From Akebia trifoliata (taxonomy: Eukaryota; Streptophyta; Magnoliopsida; Ranunculales; Lardizabalaceae), in contig CM030714.1 of NCBI GenBank assembly GCA_017979445.1, positions 4,526,001-4,590,000 of the forward strand: a stretch of 64,000 bases of DNA, read 5' to 3'. Positions within the stretch are counted from its first letter, which is position 1; each line of letters begins with the position of its first letter. This document shows, one piece after another, positions 11,426 through 24,107 of the stretch. Under the pieces are notes generated by a model that did no database searches, was not told the DNA's origin, and was given only the letters and a program-made list of their open reading frames with translations. The position numbers were made by a program, and so were the translations under genes.

Positions 11426-14400
11426 ATGAAGCGAGAGATGAAATAGTGTTGCCGTAGTCCCAACAGGCTGTCATCCCAAGGTCTTGACCATCGATGGTCA
11501 TCGAGATTCAGAACATATTGACCTCGAGAATGATCAACAGGTCTTCTAACACTAATGGTGTCCATTGACATCTCTACCAACACAAAATTCAATTTTTTTT
11601 TGTAATTCTTCTGATAGTTGTAGCAGAAAATACCATCAAAATATAAATTGATTAAAAGAAGCAAGTCAGTGAGATATCCGTATAATTACAAGTGTATCTC
11701 ATCACACTTGATAGGAGACTGGTCATTAACGTTAATTAAGAGTTGATTAGCATGACTTAGTATTATGCTAGACTCGTTTAATTTCTAATATTGATTTCCC
11801 TATAATGACGTGCATATAATTTCAATAAAGCCTCTCTTTCATACATCTACTATCTGTTTAATCAAATCAGTATTCTTTAGTTATTTTGGTTGACTGTCTC
11901 AGAAGAAATAATTTCTCAATTTGAGTTTGCTACTCTTAGATTGATCAGTAGTAGTAGAGCTCCCATAGTGAATAGTGGTAGTATGTTGACCTTGTTCATC
12001 TGCTAGAAAAACTTGGTCTCAAATGTAGCAGAGGTTAATTATGTAAGTGGTCCTCAAAGATGTGTTGCCCTGGGTTTTAGCTTCTCTTACATATTCACAA
12101 CAACTTCCTTCTCCAAATTTCTGACTAAACAAAAAATTCTATGGCCTCATTTCGCCCTTCGGTTTCACGTAGTTTTTATTTCTGCATAATTTTCACACTC
12201 ATTTCCTACTCTAGAAATTATGGTTGAAACTTCATTTGTGAAACTTTCATCAAAAAACTTAGCTGAAACTTATAATCACAAACAAATTAACAAGCAAAAG
12301 AAACAGACTACGAAATTAATATTCGAAAACAAAATAAAAAGTACAATTCTACCCAAGTTCCAACCCTATTGCTCTAAGAACTCTAATTGGTGCTCAGGAC
12401 AACAGATAACATTTATTTCCTTCGCTACTAGCCATTGCAAATATGCAAACTGATCACCATTGGGATAAAATGTCTTGCATTACCTCCCCCAGTTTCTGAT
12501 TCTACAAATCTTAGGACCCCATGAAAACATAGTCGAGAACATAAACCAACACGAGAGACAATGGGTACAGTAGGAATGCTATGAAACATGTCCAAAGCGG
12601 GAAGTCAGAGTGGTAACTGGAAATAAGACCCATTACGATGCAAACTATGAGGACAAGTACTAAAAGGACAGACAACCCAAGGACATTATTCATGAATACC
12701 CCACCATAAATCTGCACCAAGAACTTGGAGAGGTCAGTGAGATAATCTCAAAAATGATTGTTCTAAGATTTGCAGTTCATATGGTTATATTAGTACTATT
12801 TTTGAAAATGTTTTCTTTACATGCTCAAAACAGAACTATTTTGTTCAATGTAAATGAGTAGACCTAAAAATTAAATATTTTTATAAGTAATTATCCAACA
12901 TAAAATTGAACCCAAATGTGATATTTTTTTTTCTTCTTTTGGTAGAGTATGCAATGCAGGCTGGAATGTCAAAATTTGGTTAAGTTTCACTAACGAAAAA
13001 CATAGAAAAAGATGAAGACGATGAAAGGCCCTTTCAAACATTCATTTCTAGAAGATGAAAATAGCCTATGTTAATTGGCTAGACATATTTTGTGTCTCAC
13101 ACAATTTGACACTATAATTAACCATTTAAAAAGGATTTCATGCTTTGTGCCTCTACAAGTTCATCATGTGAAAATCATTCAAATTGGGTCATGGATATTT
13201 TATTCTAAATGAGAAACAGGAAGGAAAATCAAGTTGAAGTTAGAAGGCACTAACACATCATCCATGGATGTAGTAAATTTTATTAGCCAAAAATTTTACA
13301 ATTATCTATCAAGTATAATATATACCTAAGTTGAATGTGTCCTATTGACTAGATAAACCTGAAACATGTAGGACTCACGAAAGAAATATGGTGGACAGTC
13401 GTATTTCTCTTAAAATACATATTAAGGAATAAAATCTGGAGAGACAAACCTCAGAGAATGTCAAACATGTAGTTCTAGGTTTCTTTTGCCTTGCAGCAAT
13501 AATTGCTGAGATAGCCTCTCTCGAGTTTGTTGCTAAAGGGACTACTATAAATGAGATGAAGAAAGATGGCATACTTGCTGCATTGGAGAAATTTTGAACA
13601 GCATCGATAAGAGGTTCTGCGAGTAAAGATAAAAGAGTAGTTCCCAACAACAATAATAATATGGATTTAAACCAAGGCCATGAAAGATAAATGGCTATTC
13701 TCCTTTTGGCTCTTTCTCATCTACCAACTTATCAGTTTCTTTCCAAGCTTCCTGTGTGTTCAGATTAGAGGTGTTATAACACAATAGTAACTTAGGAATC
13801 CAAGGAAGCTATAACACAAGGTTACTTACTTGGTAGCTATCATCATCTTCTGACATTGCTGAATTAAGCAACTTTGCAAAACCATCGACAAATTCATCCT
13901 TATTAATTATTTTATCTCCATTTGTATCTAGCCTTTCCAGTAATTTTGCTACGACTTCATCCTTATTCAAGTCTTTTCCAAATTTGATTCCTTGTACTAA
14001 TTCCTTTAATTCAGAAAGTGAGATACAGTTATCCCTGTCCAGATCGAATTTCTCAAATACAAAACTATTAAATGTCGAAACTACATAAATTATATAACAT
14101 GATTTAACCTTTTTATAATAGGTATATTAGGTGTTCCATCTTTTGTGAGGAGGCTTTCTGATGCATTGCTTTGCACATGTTCTATAATATCTAATACAAC
14201 AGGCTTATTTATTGCATCTTCTGTTATTCTCTCTGCATAAAGTTAAAAAAAAAAAAAAAAATTCACAACCCTAATCTCTGCAGAACATTAACATCAAAAT
14301 GAGGATGCTTGGGGAGTAATGGAAGCCATAAGATGAGGTTACTTACCTGATGTGAGTTGTCTAAAGACCTTTTTGGATAAGAACCACGATTGCTAGTTGC

Positions 14401-15169
14401 ATGCTTATTCTTAGCAAGCCACTTCACAAATCCATCGACAAATTCATCCTTCGAGATTTTGTGGTCATGATCTAGATCAAATTCTTTCAATACTTCTGTT
14501 ATTTCACAATCCTTATATGAAAGCATCTTTTCAGACTTGACTCCTATGATCATTTTTCTCAATTCCGGAATAGTTATACTATCATCCCTGTAAAGATCGA
14601 TACCCTCAAATAATCTGTAATTGAAATTGAGCAAGAACGATCAAATAAGAAAACCTCGAAAATTAGATAATGGATTTAAAATGAAAAATTAACCTTTTTA
14701 TAATTGTTAGATCAGGTGTGCCTTGATCTGTAAGGAGTTTTCCTGATAAATGCCTTCGCACATGACTTAAAAAATCTACCATCAGAAGCTCGTGCTTCAC
14801 ACATTCTAGTCTTCTCTTTTGAATCCAAGGTTCAAAGACCTGTATAAATATAAATAAATAAAATTACTAACACAAAAGATAAAAAACATCTAACTACATT
14901 TTTGAAAATCAATTTACAGATGGCAAAATTTATCCCAAAATGTCAATATTTCAAAAGCATATATAGTTACTTAATTTTGGGAAAACATTGATCTCACTGC
15001 GGGAAAACACTTCCATTAATGGAATTGACCAATTGAACCATTTGAACCAACTCCCCATTTTATTTTTTTAGATAGAACAACATATATTTCCCATAAGAGT
15101 GAAATGTTTTCAAGTTTCAAAAGGGCATCCCTGGTCTAAAGCCAATGTCCCATGAGTGCTTGTACGTTA

Positions 15170-15440
15170 GCATTCGTTTATATATATGGATCTGGATCAA
15201 CAACCATTTTGGCCAATGTTTTAGCCAACATGTTTTGTCCTATATAGGTTAGATGTTTCAGAATGGACTGATTTTTTGTGAGAATTATCTCTATGGTGAG
15301 GAGATAATCATCACATCAGCCCATTCAAAAATTTCTAATCCCAATTCCAAGTTGAAGAATCATGGAGCGTATTTTTTTGTAAACCACTTTTGATAGGGTT
15401 TGAAGTTTTGGAACAGATTGATGTTTTGTGAGAATGATCA
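15170..15440. mobile_element. MITE-related sequence in intron 3 of the NCL pseudogene
   Basis: TTCAGAATGGACTGATTTTT, then TGTGAGAATTATCTCT, then an inverted TCATTCCGAAAC-type end resemble the body of the complete MITE at 59,178-59,554 (CAGAATGGACTGATGGTTTG, TTTGTGAGGATG). The ends are eroded and no terminal repeats could be read. Confidence 0.4.
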
Positions 15441-15955
15441 GCTCATTCCGAAACTACTAATCCAAAATGTTAAATTTACCATTTTGAGAAATACTTTCTA
15501 AACACACTGATCCAATAACAACCTCTCGATAATTTATATGGAAATCAACCAAATCAAAATAGATTATTTTGTCATTAAAGGCTAAATGGCTTACCTGGAA
15601 GAGGAAGAAACACACTAGGAGTAGAATAGAAATAATGAGAGATGCCAAGATTACAATTCATCCCCCAAAAGATAAATTGAAGATTTTTGGTAGCTGCAAA
15701 ATGATGAATGGGACCATTGATAGAACCATGATCTTGGCAGTATAGCTAGTCTCCTCGTCAGTAATAATACCCGAACCTGTAGTGATAATCTATTAATAAA
15801 AAAATGTAAACTTGAAATTTCTCCTAAAATGGATTGATTTAAAATTAATTAAGTGACCTAAGTAATGATTCTTTAAAACAATTTCATTACTGATTAGGAA
15901 AAAAAAATATATGAAATATTTTTTTAGTCCATATTAGTAATACCGTTGTGAAAGG

Positions 15956-18876
15956 TGTAATACCCCTGATCTAAAAACCCATGAAATTATTTTATAAGTA
16001 ACACTCTTAAAAACATCTTTAATTGTGATATATTATAATCAATATTTTTTATTTTAACATATGGTAGTTTCATAATTTACATTTTGATAATTTATTATGT
16101 TAACAATTAGTTGTCAAAGTTTGAAGTCAATTTAATTATGAAACAAAATATTGATTAATGTTAGGTTTCCATTCATCGTCAAAATAAAAATAAAAAATTT
16201 ATTATAAGATAACAAGTGGCCACTAATATAGAATTTTGACTTTATATACTTGAGTAATTAATTAAAATATATGCACCCAATAAATAAATATAGTGGATAA
16301 TTTGGTATTTCAAATCATAGAAGTCCATGTGATGAGGATAATATTTGTTAAAATAAGGATAAATGAATTGATACAAAAATGATTAGTTGACAGTGGTGTT
16401 ATAATGTAATTTATAATGCATAGGGAGGGTTATTTTTATTTAATTTAAAATTAAGGATTTTTATGAAAAATTGGTGTAATCATAGGTTTTAAAAGAAATA
16501 TTCAAAAGACTTTCTTAATCAAGACAAAAATTGCTGGAATTATTTTTGGATTACATTGAGTCTTATTTTTGTATCATTAAATCTCTAAATAGGATACAAA
16601 TAAAATTTATAAAAACTTACATATTGTGGTGGTCCTTAATAAGTGTTTTGTTTCCTTTTTATTTTAATAATAATATAAAAAAAGTAAAAGAATAAGGATG
16701 ATATGAGAACTAAATTGGAAGTTATTCAAAATTTTAAATAATTTCTTAAATGGAGTGGCCTCAAGTAGGAAATTCTTTTTAAAATTCAAATTAATATTTT
16801 GTATTCATGTTGAAGTAAGAAAAGAATTTTAAGATAGTTAAAAATGTTCTTAATTTGTGAATGGCCTAGATTGATAAGAGAATTAATATTTAAAGTAAAT
16901 AAATGAAATAATAGGTGGTGACACTATTGCAGGAATTTTTATGAGCACACATTTATTTTAGTTTTTTAAACTTAATCTCATCCTTAAGAAAGGGAGAGAT
17001 AGAGAAAAATGGAGAGGGAAAAAGGGACGTAAGCAGTGTGACGACTCTCCAAGAGAAAGAAGAAGACCACGACGTTAAGGAGGTGTGAAGAATGCGTGAA
17101 TCGATAAGAAAGAATCTAAAATTCGATCAAGGTAGGATTTGACTCCCCTTAACTTAGTTTAATACTAAAACAAAAAAAGTAGACCATGTTTGTAAATATA
17201 TCTCATCGTTAAAGCATAATATAAAAATAAAAATAAAATAGAAATGATGATAATCATATGATCTAATGATATTATATGCACGAATGTTGATATGATTTTA
17301 GTGATTCCATACTAAGGATTAATGGTCCACATGATTTTTGAGTTATATGAAAATGATATAATTTTTATGCGGTCAAATGGTGGTGTAAAACAAGTAGGGC
17401 GTAGGTCCTTAGGTGTAAGACCCTTAAGTCCTCGAGGAAGACCCTGGAATGGGGTAGTTTGTGATTTCGTCAAACTGATGATAAAATGACTGAATTGAAT
17501 ATGGCGGTTTAACTAAATCGAGGATAAAATGGTTGGCAAGAAAATGATTTAGCGATTTTCTTATTTATGAAGTGGTGAAATAAATGTTTTATTTTATTAT
17601 CATTACACCATGTGCAATTTGATGTATTCTTTTATATTAGTTTTTTGTATTATGTGGAGGGGTGTCATATCACTCGTATTGAGCTTCACCGCTCACTGAC
17701 GTTTTATGTCAAAAGTTTCAAATTTCGGTGAAGAGACATTAGCAGCGTTGAGATCGTCTTCAACGATTTACTTTGTTTATTTTTGAGTTCATTTGCTTTC
17801 ATAATTATGGGTGTATGGGGTTTTAGGGAGACTTCTTGATGTTATCTTATGCTTATTAGAATCGTTTTAAACTAATTTATCAAATAAATGTCTAGGATTT
17901 TCATTTTAAAAACCTTGGTTATTAATTGATTTAGCAAAAAAAATTTGTTATGTTACTGATTCCTTTTAACATGTTTCACGATAAAGGTTATAGAATTTTC
18001 ATTTGTTGTTGAAATGATGTTATACCACTTGAAAGAATTTTTTAACTCACACGTACATATTCTTATATTTTTTGGAATTTAAAAAAAAATTATTATATTT
18101 TAAAATGAGTCGTTTTTGCTGTCGTTGTTAATGGACAATAGAAAAGAATAGAAAATAAAACCTACTTTATATCGTCGCAATCCATGGTTAAACTTCTTTT
18201 TTGGTTCTGAATTTTTTGTTGAGGATTGGGTTTAAGAAGTTAACTTCGACATAATTTTGTCCCCATACCATTTAAATGACAGAAATATTTATTTCAGATT
18301 TTACTATCTAACCTACTGAATAAGATTGTAGGAAACCTATTTCGTACTACTACTTTTGAAAAATATATTTCACATGCCAAATAGTGATTTTAAAATACAT
18401 TTCATATTTTCTTAGGTTCCACATTTCAATAACTTCTATAGAATTTAAACTCTCTACTTTACAATATGAATCGAAGTGTGTACAAATTTTAGAAGTCACA
18501 CGATGTGTTATTAAATCCTAAATTGCATCATAGTACATAACTTTTGTTAGGTATTTTTATACCTGAGAAATAAATATTTTATTGGTCTAGCATTTTTATA
18601 TTATGATTATTTAAACCATCTTTCCAAAATGGGGTGTCGCGTTAAATTCTGATAAAAATTAAGTAAGTTATGAATTTTTTATTGAAGGTGTGTAGAGTTG
18701 TCCTAAGTGAATGTTTCCAAGAAATGGATTTAGATAATGTTTTTAGTTAGGTTCTTCACGTAATTTTGTGCTAATGTGAGTAAGTGGATTATTCATAAAT
18801 CACCACTAAGTTATGGATCATAGTTCAAATAGTGAAAACGGATTGGGTTATGGATCTTCAAACTTGGGGCGTGACA
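15956..18876 (+). mobile_element. solo LTR with a perfect 5-bp target duplication
   Basis: Begins TGTAATACCCCTGATC and ends GGGGCGTGACA, the classic TG...CA ends of long Ty3/gypsy LTRs. AAAGG lies directly on both sides (15,951-15,955 and 18,877-18,881), a clean 5-bp target duplication. Length 2,921 bases. No gag, protease or polymerase domain lies inside, so the internal part was probably lost by LTR-LTR recombination. It sits in intron 2 of the NCL pseudogene. Orientation is assigned from the TG...CA wording and is weakly supported. Confidence 0.8.
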
Positions 18877-18914
18877 AAAGGTATGGTGTTAAATTTAGGG
18901 AATATTAATAACAC

Positions 18915-19723
18915 TGTAGGCACCAAAATTTTGAGGAGGCCTTTACAAATTTTATAAATAAAAATTCCTAAATTTATTAATGAGCCTCCTATCCAAATTG
19001 AGTCTATTAATTGGGAACATGCCTCCTACAAGCTTGGGTTTTGGACTTTTGCAGATAAAGTCCATGACCTAAACAAAATCAAGTGATCCATATTAAATAT
19101 TGGGCCTTATACCCAAACAAATGAGTTTTGGCCCAATAATGATCCATAGAATCCTTAAAATTGGATTTGGACAAATTTAGCCTTTTAAATAAATCAATTA
19201 AACTTTTTTAAGTCGGGGGTATAATTGGAAAGCTAAATTACTTTTAAGTTTATAAATACAATAGCCTCTCTCATGGAGAGGGGACGAGATCACTTTCTCT
19301 CAGAAGACAGAAGCTCTCCCTCTAGAGAAGAAGAAGCTCTCAAGCCCTCCTCCAGAGACAAAGCAAGGTTCTTCAGAGATCCGGACTCCGACTAAAGAGA
19401 AGATCAAGCATAAAGCCCTTCTTCGGAATCCAAGCAACCTTCTCAGCCGATAAAGCGCGAAGCCCGGAGAGAAGAAGATCTACAGAAGCCTCTACAAAAG
19501 ATCAAGTACAAAGTAAAGCCATCGTTCAAGCAACCTTCTCAGCCGATAAAGCGCGAAGCACGGAGAGAAGAAAAGCTACATACGTCATCACTATTTTGTA
19601 TTTGACTGTTAATCAGAGGAAACACTGAGATCTGTATCCACTTTTCATCCAAAATCAATAAAATCATTTGCGATCTTTATTTCACGGATCTCGAGGTAGA
19701 CCCGTAGAAATTTATTGTCGACA
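18915..19723 (+). mobile_element. second LTR (809 bp) with a stump of internal DNA
   Basis: Starts TGTAGGCACC and ends TTGTCGACA, followed by ACTCCTCTGGCAAAATTGG, a truncated primer-binding-type start. A TATA box (TTTATAAATACAATAGCC) lies near 19,250, and a polyadenylation-type AATCAATAAAATC lies near 19,655, giving a U3-R-U5 layout. Inside, AAGCAACCTTCTCAGCCGAT occurs twice (about 19,432 and 19,529), an imperfect 97-base tandem repeat. No target duplication was found, and the rest of the element is missing. Confidence 0.65.
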
Positions 19724-19746
19724 AACTCCTCTGGCAAAATTGGAGT

Positions 19747-19970
19747 TATTAGGTTTACCCCCTGCAAAATGAAAGATTAAGTCACTTTTTGTTGATTAAC
19801 TTACCATAAAATTTTGTTTTTTTATCCAAACTATGATATAGTGATTAAGTTTTGGAAGGGTATTTTTAATTAAATCAAGTTTCTACAAGTTATTCATCAA
19901 TAAAAAGGGATGTTAACTTTAGATCAAGGGAAAACCTAATCTTGCATTTTTCAAGGGGGTAAACCTAATA
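19747..19970. mobile_element. short MITE with about 30-bp inverted repeats
   Basis: ATTAGGTTTACCCCCTGCAA at the left recurs inverted at the right (plus strand TTGCATTTTTCAAGGGGGTA AACCTAATA). The interior is about 165 bases of AT-rich non-coding DNA. It lies in intron 2 of the NCL pseudogene. Confidence 0.6.
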
Positions 19971-20110
19971 TCACCAATTTCGTAGGGGTATATTAATAAA
20001 ATACACTTTTTTTGCTTGGGAGCCACATGCACCATCCCATCCCTTTGTGTGACAATAAGTAAGTAGCCATTTTATGTGGAGGTGTCTATAGAAATTCGAA
20101 AGTATGACCT

Positions 20111-20128
20111 GGGGGGGGGGGGGGGGGG
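20111..20128. repeat. run of 18 G
   Basis: A pure G homopolymer of 18 bases. Its length may be an assembly estimate and it could form a quadruplex; nothing else marks it. Confidence 0.9.
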
Positions 20129-22430
20129 CAAACCCAGTCACTCTAACCATCCCAACTTACCCATGGTGCGTTACTACTAAAATACACTTAAATTTAAATT
20201 CCAAAGAACAATTAATGATAAGAGAAATAATACACAAATATCAATTTGATGGTAGTTTTCTCTGCTTTTCTTAATTGTGTCTTTTCCTACAAGGTAGTTT
20301 TTCTCAACCTCCTCTCTTTGATTGATTACTAAAATCATTTCTAATGGTTTGACTTCACCTTCTATGTAAATTGAGCAACTAGTTTGGTCCATGGTTTATG
20401 GCCAATTTGATTTTTCTATCCATTAATTGTTCATTTCATCACAGATGATTTACTAGTAGTTTTATCCATGAAGCAATTATCCAATTTAAATTCGTATGCA
20501 ATATGTAGGAGATTAATAGGTCTTATTATTCTCAGATTCATGTAAACTAAGGGATATGATTCTTATCTACCTTGTATATTAATTTTCTTATTAAATACGA
20601 CTTGCTTAATTAGCCAAAAAACAATAATAAAAAAAAAAAAAAAAACTACCAAAAAGTACACATATAACATTGCTTTGGCAGATATTAAGGCTCTTGATGC
20701 ATTTTCAGTTTTGCAATAAAAGTGAGAGTAGAAAGTGAACGAACCAGTTAAGCATGATCAATATTTTCTATGCTTTGAATAGTTTGAAGTTAAGGTCTCT
20801 AACTCTTCATAAGACTACCTGTCTGAAAAATCACACTTGCCCACAATGACACAAGTTCACCACAGTAAAGTCAGAACCAAGACAGTTGATCCAGCCAACA
20901 AGCCAATTCCCATCATGACCTGCTCTTGAGCAGTCTCTTTACTCTTCGAAAGTCCAGATACTGAACAAAAAGACATCCGACAGTCATTTTATATCAATCC
21001 TTTTTACAATATGGTTAGCAAAAGAACAATTCTTTGTCCAATATTTCCAACGGATCCTTCAAAATAGAGAACATATGCTGACATAAAACATACCAAATAA
21101 GGATGTAGACACATCAAAATAGGCACTTTGAAACAAAAGAAAAATAGGAACAATTGTGATAGTAATCCACAACAGTAAGTCTTCAATTGCAAAAGTAACT
21201 CAACAGAGTCAATCAACGAAGATCTTGAAGAGCTTTCCTCATATGATTAAAAATCTCAATCGAAGAGCTTAGAAGAAGAAGAAGAAATTGAAAGATATGC
21301 AGTCACTGAAGATAGAGTGGCACAAAACATTCACCAAATAAGCTCTTAGTATATATGGTTGTCTTCTTTGCTCGTACTCTACTTTGATCATGTTTTGTAA
21401 TTGATTTTGTTCGTGTTCTCTTTGGCTCCAACTTAATTAAGACACTGATTTTCTAATCTTTGTTTAGAATTTAATCTGAATCTGTGTATTTCAAGAGAAC
21501 ATAACTTTGTAAACATGGTTCCAAAACGAGAAAATATTTCATGCAAAAGTTTCTTTGGGCATAATTGAGGAAGAATAAAAAATATATTTAAAAAGAGTGC
21601 AACAATATTTTTTAATTATTTTTTGAGTGTAACCATCTAAATGGAGTGCAAAGCAGAATTTTTAAGTGATGGGGTGCAATTGATAATGGGTGATATGCAA
21701 CTAGTCAGACCCTAAATTTAGTGAGCATTTAAATAAAAAATTTAGTAGTTTTAAAGAGAGAATTTGTTTTAAAATGAGAATTTCTACACCAAAGGGTAAC
21801 CAATGAGGGGTAAAGGCACCTAAATTTAAAAGATAGACCTTAAGTACTAAACCATTCTTGTCATCTAAAAGAATGGGAGCAAGTTAATTACTTAAGAACA
21901 AAACATCTAGATCTAAAAACAATGAATGCATTCTAATTATTAACATGATCCATTAGGATTTTTTGCAAATTCATCCTACTTTCTAATTCAACAAACATAT
22001 AATTCAAAATAAAATACACTCATTGTCACAAAAACCAAATATTCAAAATTTAGCCTAAGAAGTCATAATCTTTTCTTATGAAAAGATTGAGCTACGACCT
22101 TACCAAGAACCATCATGGTCTCGGGAAGTGCACCTAAGACTTGGAACCCGCAAGCCCCGTAGAAACCACCTGTCCCTATAATCTTGAAAAGAGACTCACT
22201 CCCAGCTGAAACATACTTCTCCCCAAGAAACAATAGTTACCCATAGACGAAAATTTGGAAGAGGTGGCCTGCAAGGTTGTTTGCGCAGGGTAAGAAACCG
22301 TATGGTTGACACCATTCAAAACCGATTTTAAAAAATTGATTATTTGTTTGATTTCTAAAGCTTTCACGACTAATAGGATTATAATTCCAATGACAAGAAC
22401 TAGTTTTACTTTAAATATCTCTCCCTCCAT

Positions 22431-23120
22431 CCGCTTTTGGTGCTCAGAGATATCCTACTTGTAAGAGAAGAGAGATGATGGAATGAGGAGACCTCAGATG
22501 ATGACTTATAAATAGCTGGTATGTGATGATGCATGTTGGTAAAATATAGAATCTTAACATGTGCATTTATACAGTCAAGGTCAAAAAGAAGACTTATCTT
22601 TCCACACCGACTTTTTATTATAATACACCACTGAAAGTCTCCCACCACGCGTCACAACCATGATGGAATGGAACTAGGATTGTCCATTAAATCGTTGTTA
22701 TCGTATTGCAAGATGGATAACTTTCTACAATCTTAACATTTGATTACGTATGTACCCTGTATAGTCAATTTCTTTGTATTAAAATTTGAAAACTTTTATT
22801 TGGACACTAACTTTCATTATAACACACCATAAAAGTTGTTCTTCCCCAACAACCCAAAAATTAAATAAATAAATAAATATGTCATGAAATCGGGAGTCCC
22901 ATTGATTGTCACTAAAATAATTCTTAAAGGATGCAAGTTGGTTGAGTATAGAATCCTAACAATTTTTTATTTTTTATTTTTTTGACTAAGTTGAATCCTA
23001 ACATGCAAGTACATAGAGTCAAGGTTTTTGTGTTAAAATAACAAAAACTTACAGTTCTAAATCAAATTTTTATTATAACACACCACTAAAGTTCTCCCCT
23101 CCTCGCAACAATGATGGAGT
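22431..23120 (-). promoter_or_regulatory. promoter region of the NCL pseudogene, with three diverged repeats
   Basis: Next to exon 1, the minus-strand leader and a TATA-like CTATTTATAAG (about 22,507-22,517) match the intact gene's leader, where the box reads CTATTTAAG. Further out, three diverged copies of a block with the wording TCTTAACATG...TCAAGG...ATTATAACACACCA occur at about 22,540-22,680, 22,727-22,860 and 22,980-23,115. The same words (inverted, so in the same orientation to the gene) appear upstream of the intact copy at 32,400-32,450. Confidence 0.55.
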
Positions 23121-23129
23121 GAATTTGGA

Positions 23130-23770
23130 ATGTGCCCTAACCTTTCGAACTCATAGTTTTCATCCAAAAAAATGAATTTTTTGCATTCCAATTGAGTTTT
23201 GGAACTCAATTCCGATGTAAAGGATTTGAAAAGGAAGAAGAAACCATTTTCAAGAATTTTTTTTAAGCATTTTGAAGTCATGTAAAAAATAAGGGGGGTT
23301 TTCAATTTTTTTTCTTCGCTTTTAGATGAAAAATGATCAAGGCTGATTCTTTTGGCTTGAAATCATCTAGATAACTCATTATGGCAAGTTTTTAGTCAAA
23401 TCTTTTCATGTATTTTAATCAGAAAAACTCAAAAAATGAAAATGGGTGGATTTTTCCATAATTGATTACTTCACCAAATTTTATTGTCGAGTTTGGCATT
23501 TTTAAAAATTATCGAATTCAAAAGTAAAAAAATGTTGAACTCAATGATAAAAAGTGGTGAGCTTGACAATAAATGAAACTTGATGAGCTTGACAATAAAA
23601 ATATTGACCTCGATAGTAAATAGAAAGTGTTGAGCTCAACAATAATGATTGGGACCATTTAGAAATAAAAAGTTTACCAAGTGGACTACTGTCCAAAGCT
23701 TAGGAACTATTTAGAAAATAATCCCTTCATCAAGGTCTTTTAAGTAATTTTTCCTATAAATTTGGCAAGT
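23130..23770. mobile_element. non-autonomous element related to 40.5-41.5 kb
   Basis: GGAAGAAGAAACCATTTTCA, TTTTGGCTTGAAATCAT and repeated GAGCTTGACAATAAA words match, inverted, the element at 40,471-41,487. The right end AAGTAATTTTTCCT matches that element's terminal repeat. The left end is not clear. Confidence 0.5.
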
Positions 23771-24107
23771 CAACTTGAACCTGGACCTGGGTTGATTCCA
23801 CTCGAATTTATTTGGTTATTTCAGTAATACCCCTTTGTAATTTGTTGTATTATATTTAACCCCCTGCAAAATGCAATATAGATTTTCCCACTTTGCCACA
23901 AGTCAACATTCTTTTTGTTAATGAATTAAGCCTGAAATTTTAATTTTATTTAAAATATCCTTAAAAAAAATTAAATTACTAAATTAAAATTTCATCATTT
24001 GTTCAACAACAAAAAAAAAAGTTCACCAAAGTGGATATGGTCGGGTGACTCAAGAAAAAAGACTCAAAACACACAATCCCAACCGTGCAAGCACACCCAA
24101 TAATAAA

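Larger units (their letters stand above)
12511..22430 (-). pseudogene. NCL-type Na+/Ca2+ exchanger-like pseudogene
   Basis: All nine exons of the intact gene are present in order on the minus strand: 22,430-22,104; 20,960-20,745; 15,776-15,595; 14,839-14,694; 14,614-14,347; 14,232-14,109; about 14,060-13,830; 13,751-13,450; 12,711-12,511. Lesions read directly: a frameshift before the CxxYGFLPC motif and TAA at 22,237-22,239 in exon 1; TGA at 20,857-20,859 plus two more stops in exon 2; TGA at 15,658-15,660 in exon 3; one base lost at the exon 6 acceptor, giving an early TAA; the exon 7 acceptor AG gone; one base lost in exon 8 near 13,695; 16 residues deleted in exon 9. Exons 4 and 5 are open. 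It still encodes Glu at both alpha-repeat acidic positions (22,120-22,122 and 13,516-13,518), unlike the intact copy. Intron 2 is expanded by LTRs. Non-functional as an exchanger; a fragment could still be transcribed. Confidence 0.9.
11690..22690 (-). repeat. left arm of an inverted segmental duplication (NCL locus)
   Basis: This arm carries the NCL pseudogene plus its flanks. Beyond the last exon, ACAAGTGTATCTCATCACAC at 11,690-11,709 and AATAAAGCCTCTCTTTCAT near 11,825 match, inverted, the DNA 0.4-0.65 kb downstream of the intact gene. Upstream, the minus-strand leader (TGAGGTCTCCTCATTCCATC) matches the intact gene's leader (CGAGGTCTTCTCATCCCATC). The arm is longer than its partner mainly because of two LTR insertions. 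Confidence 0.75.

Noticed and set aside
20111..20128. G-run as a regulatory quadruplex
   Set aside because: A pure homopolymer in transposon-derived DNA, possibly of uncertain length; no nearby gene for it to regulate.
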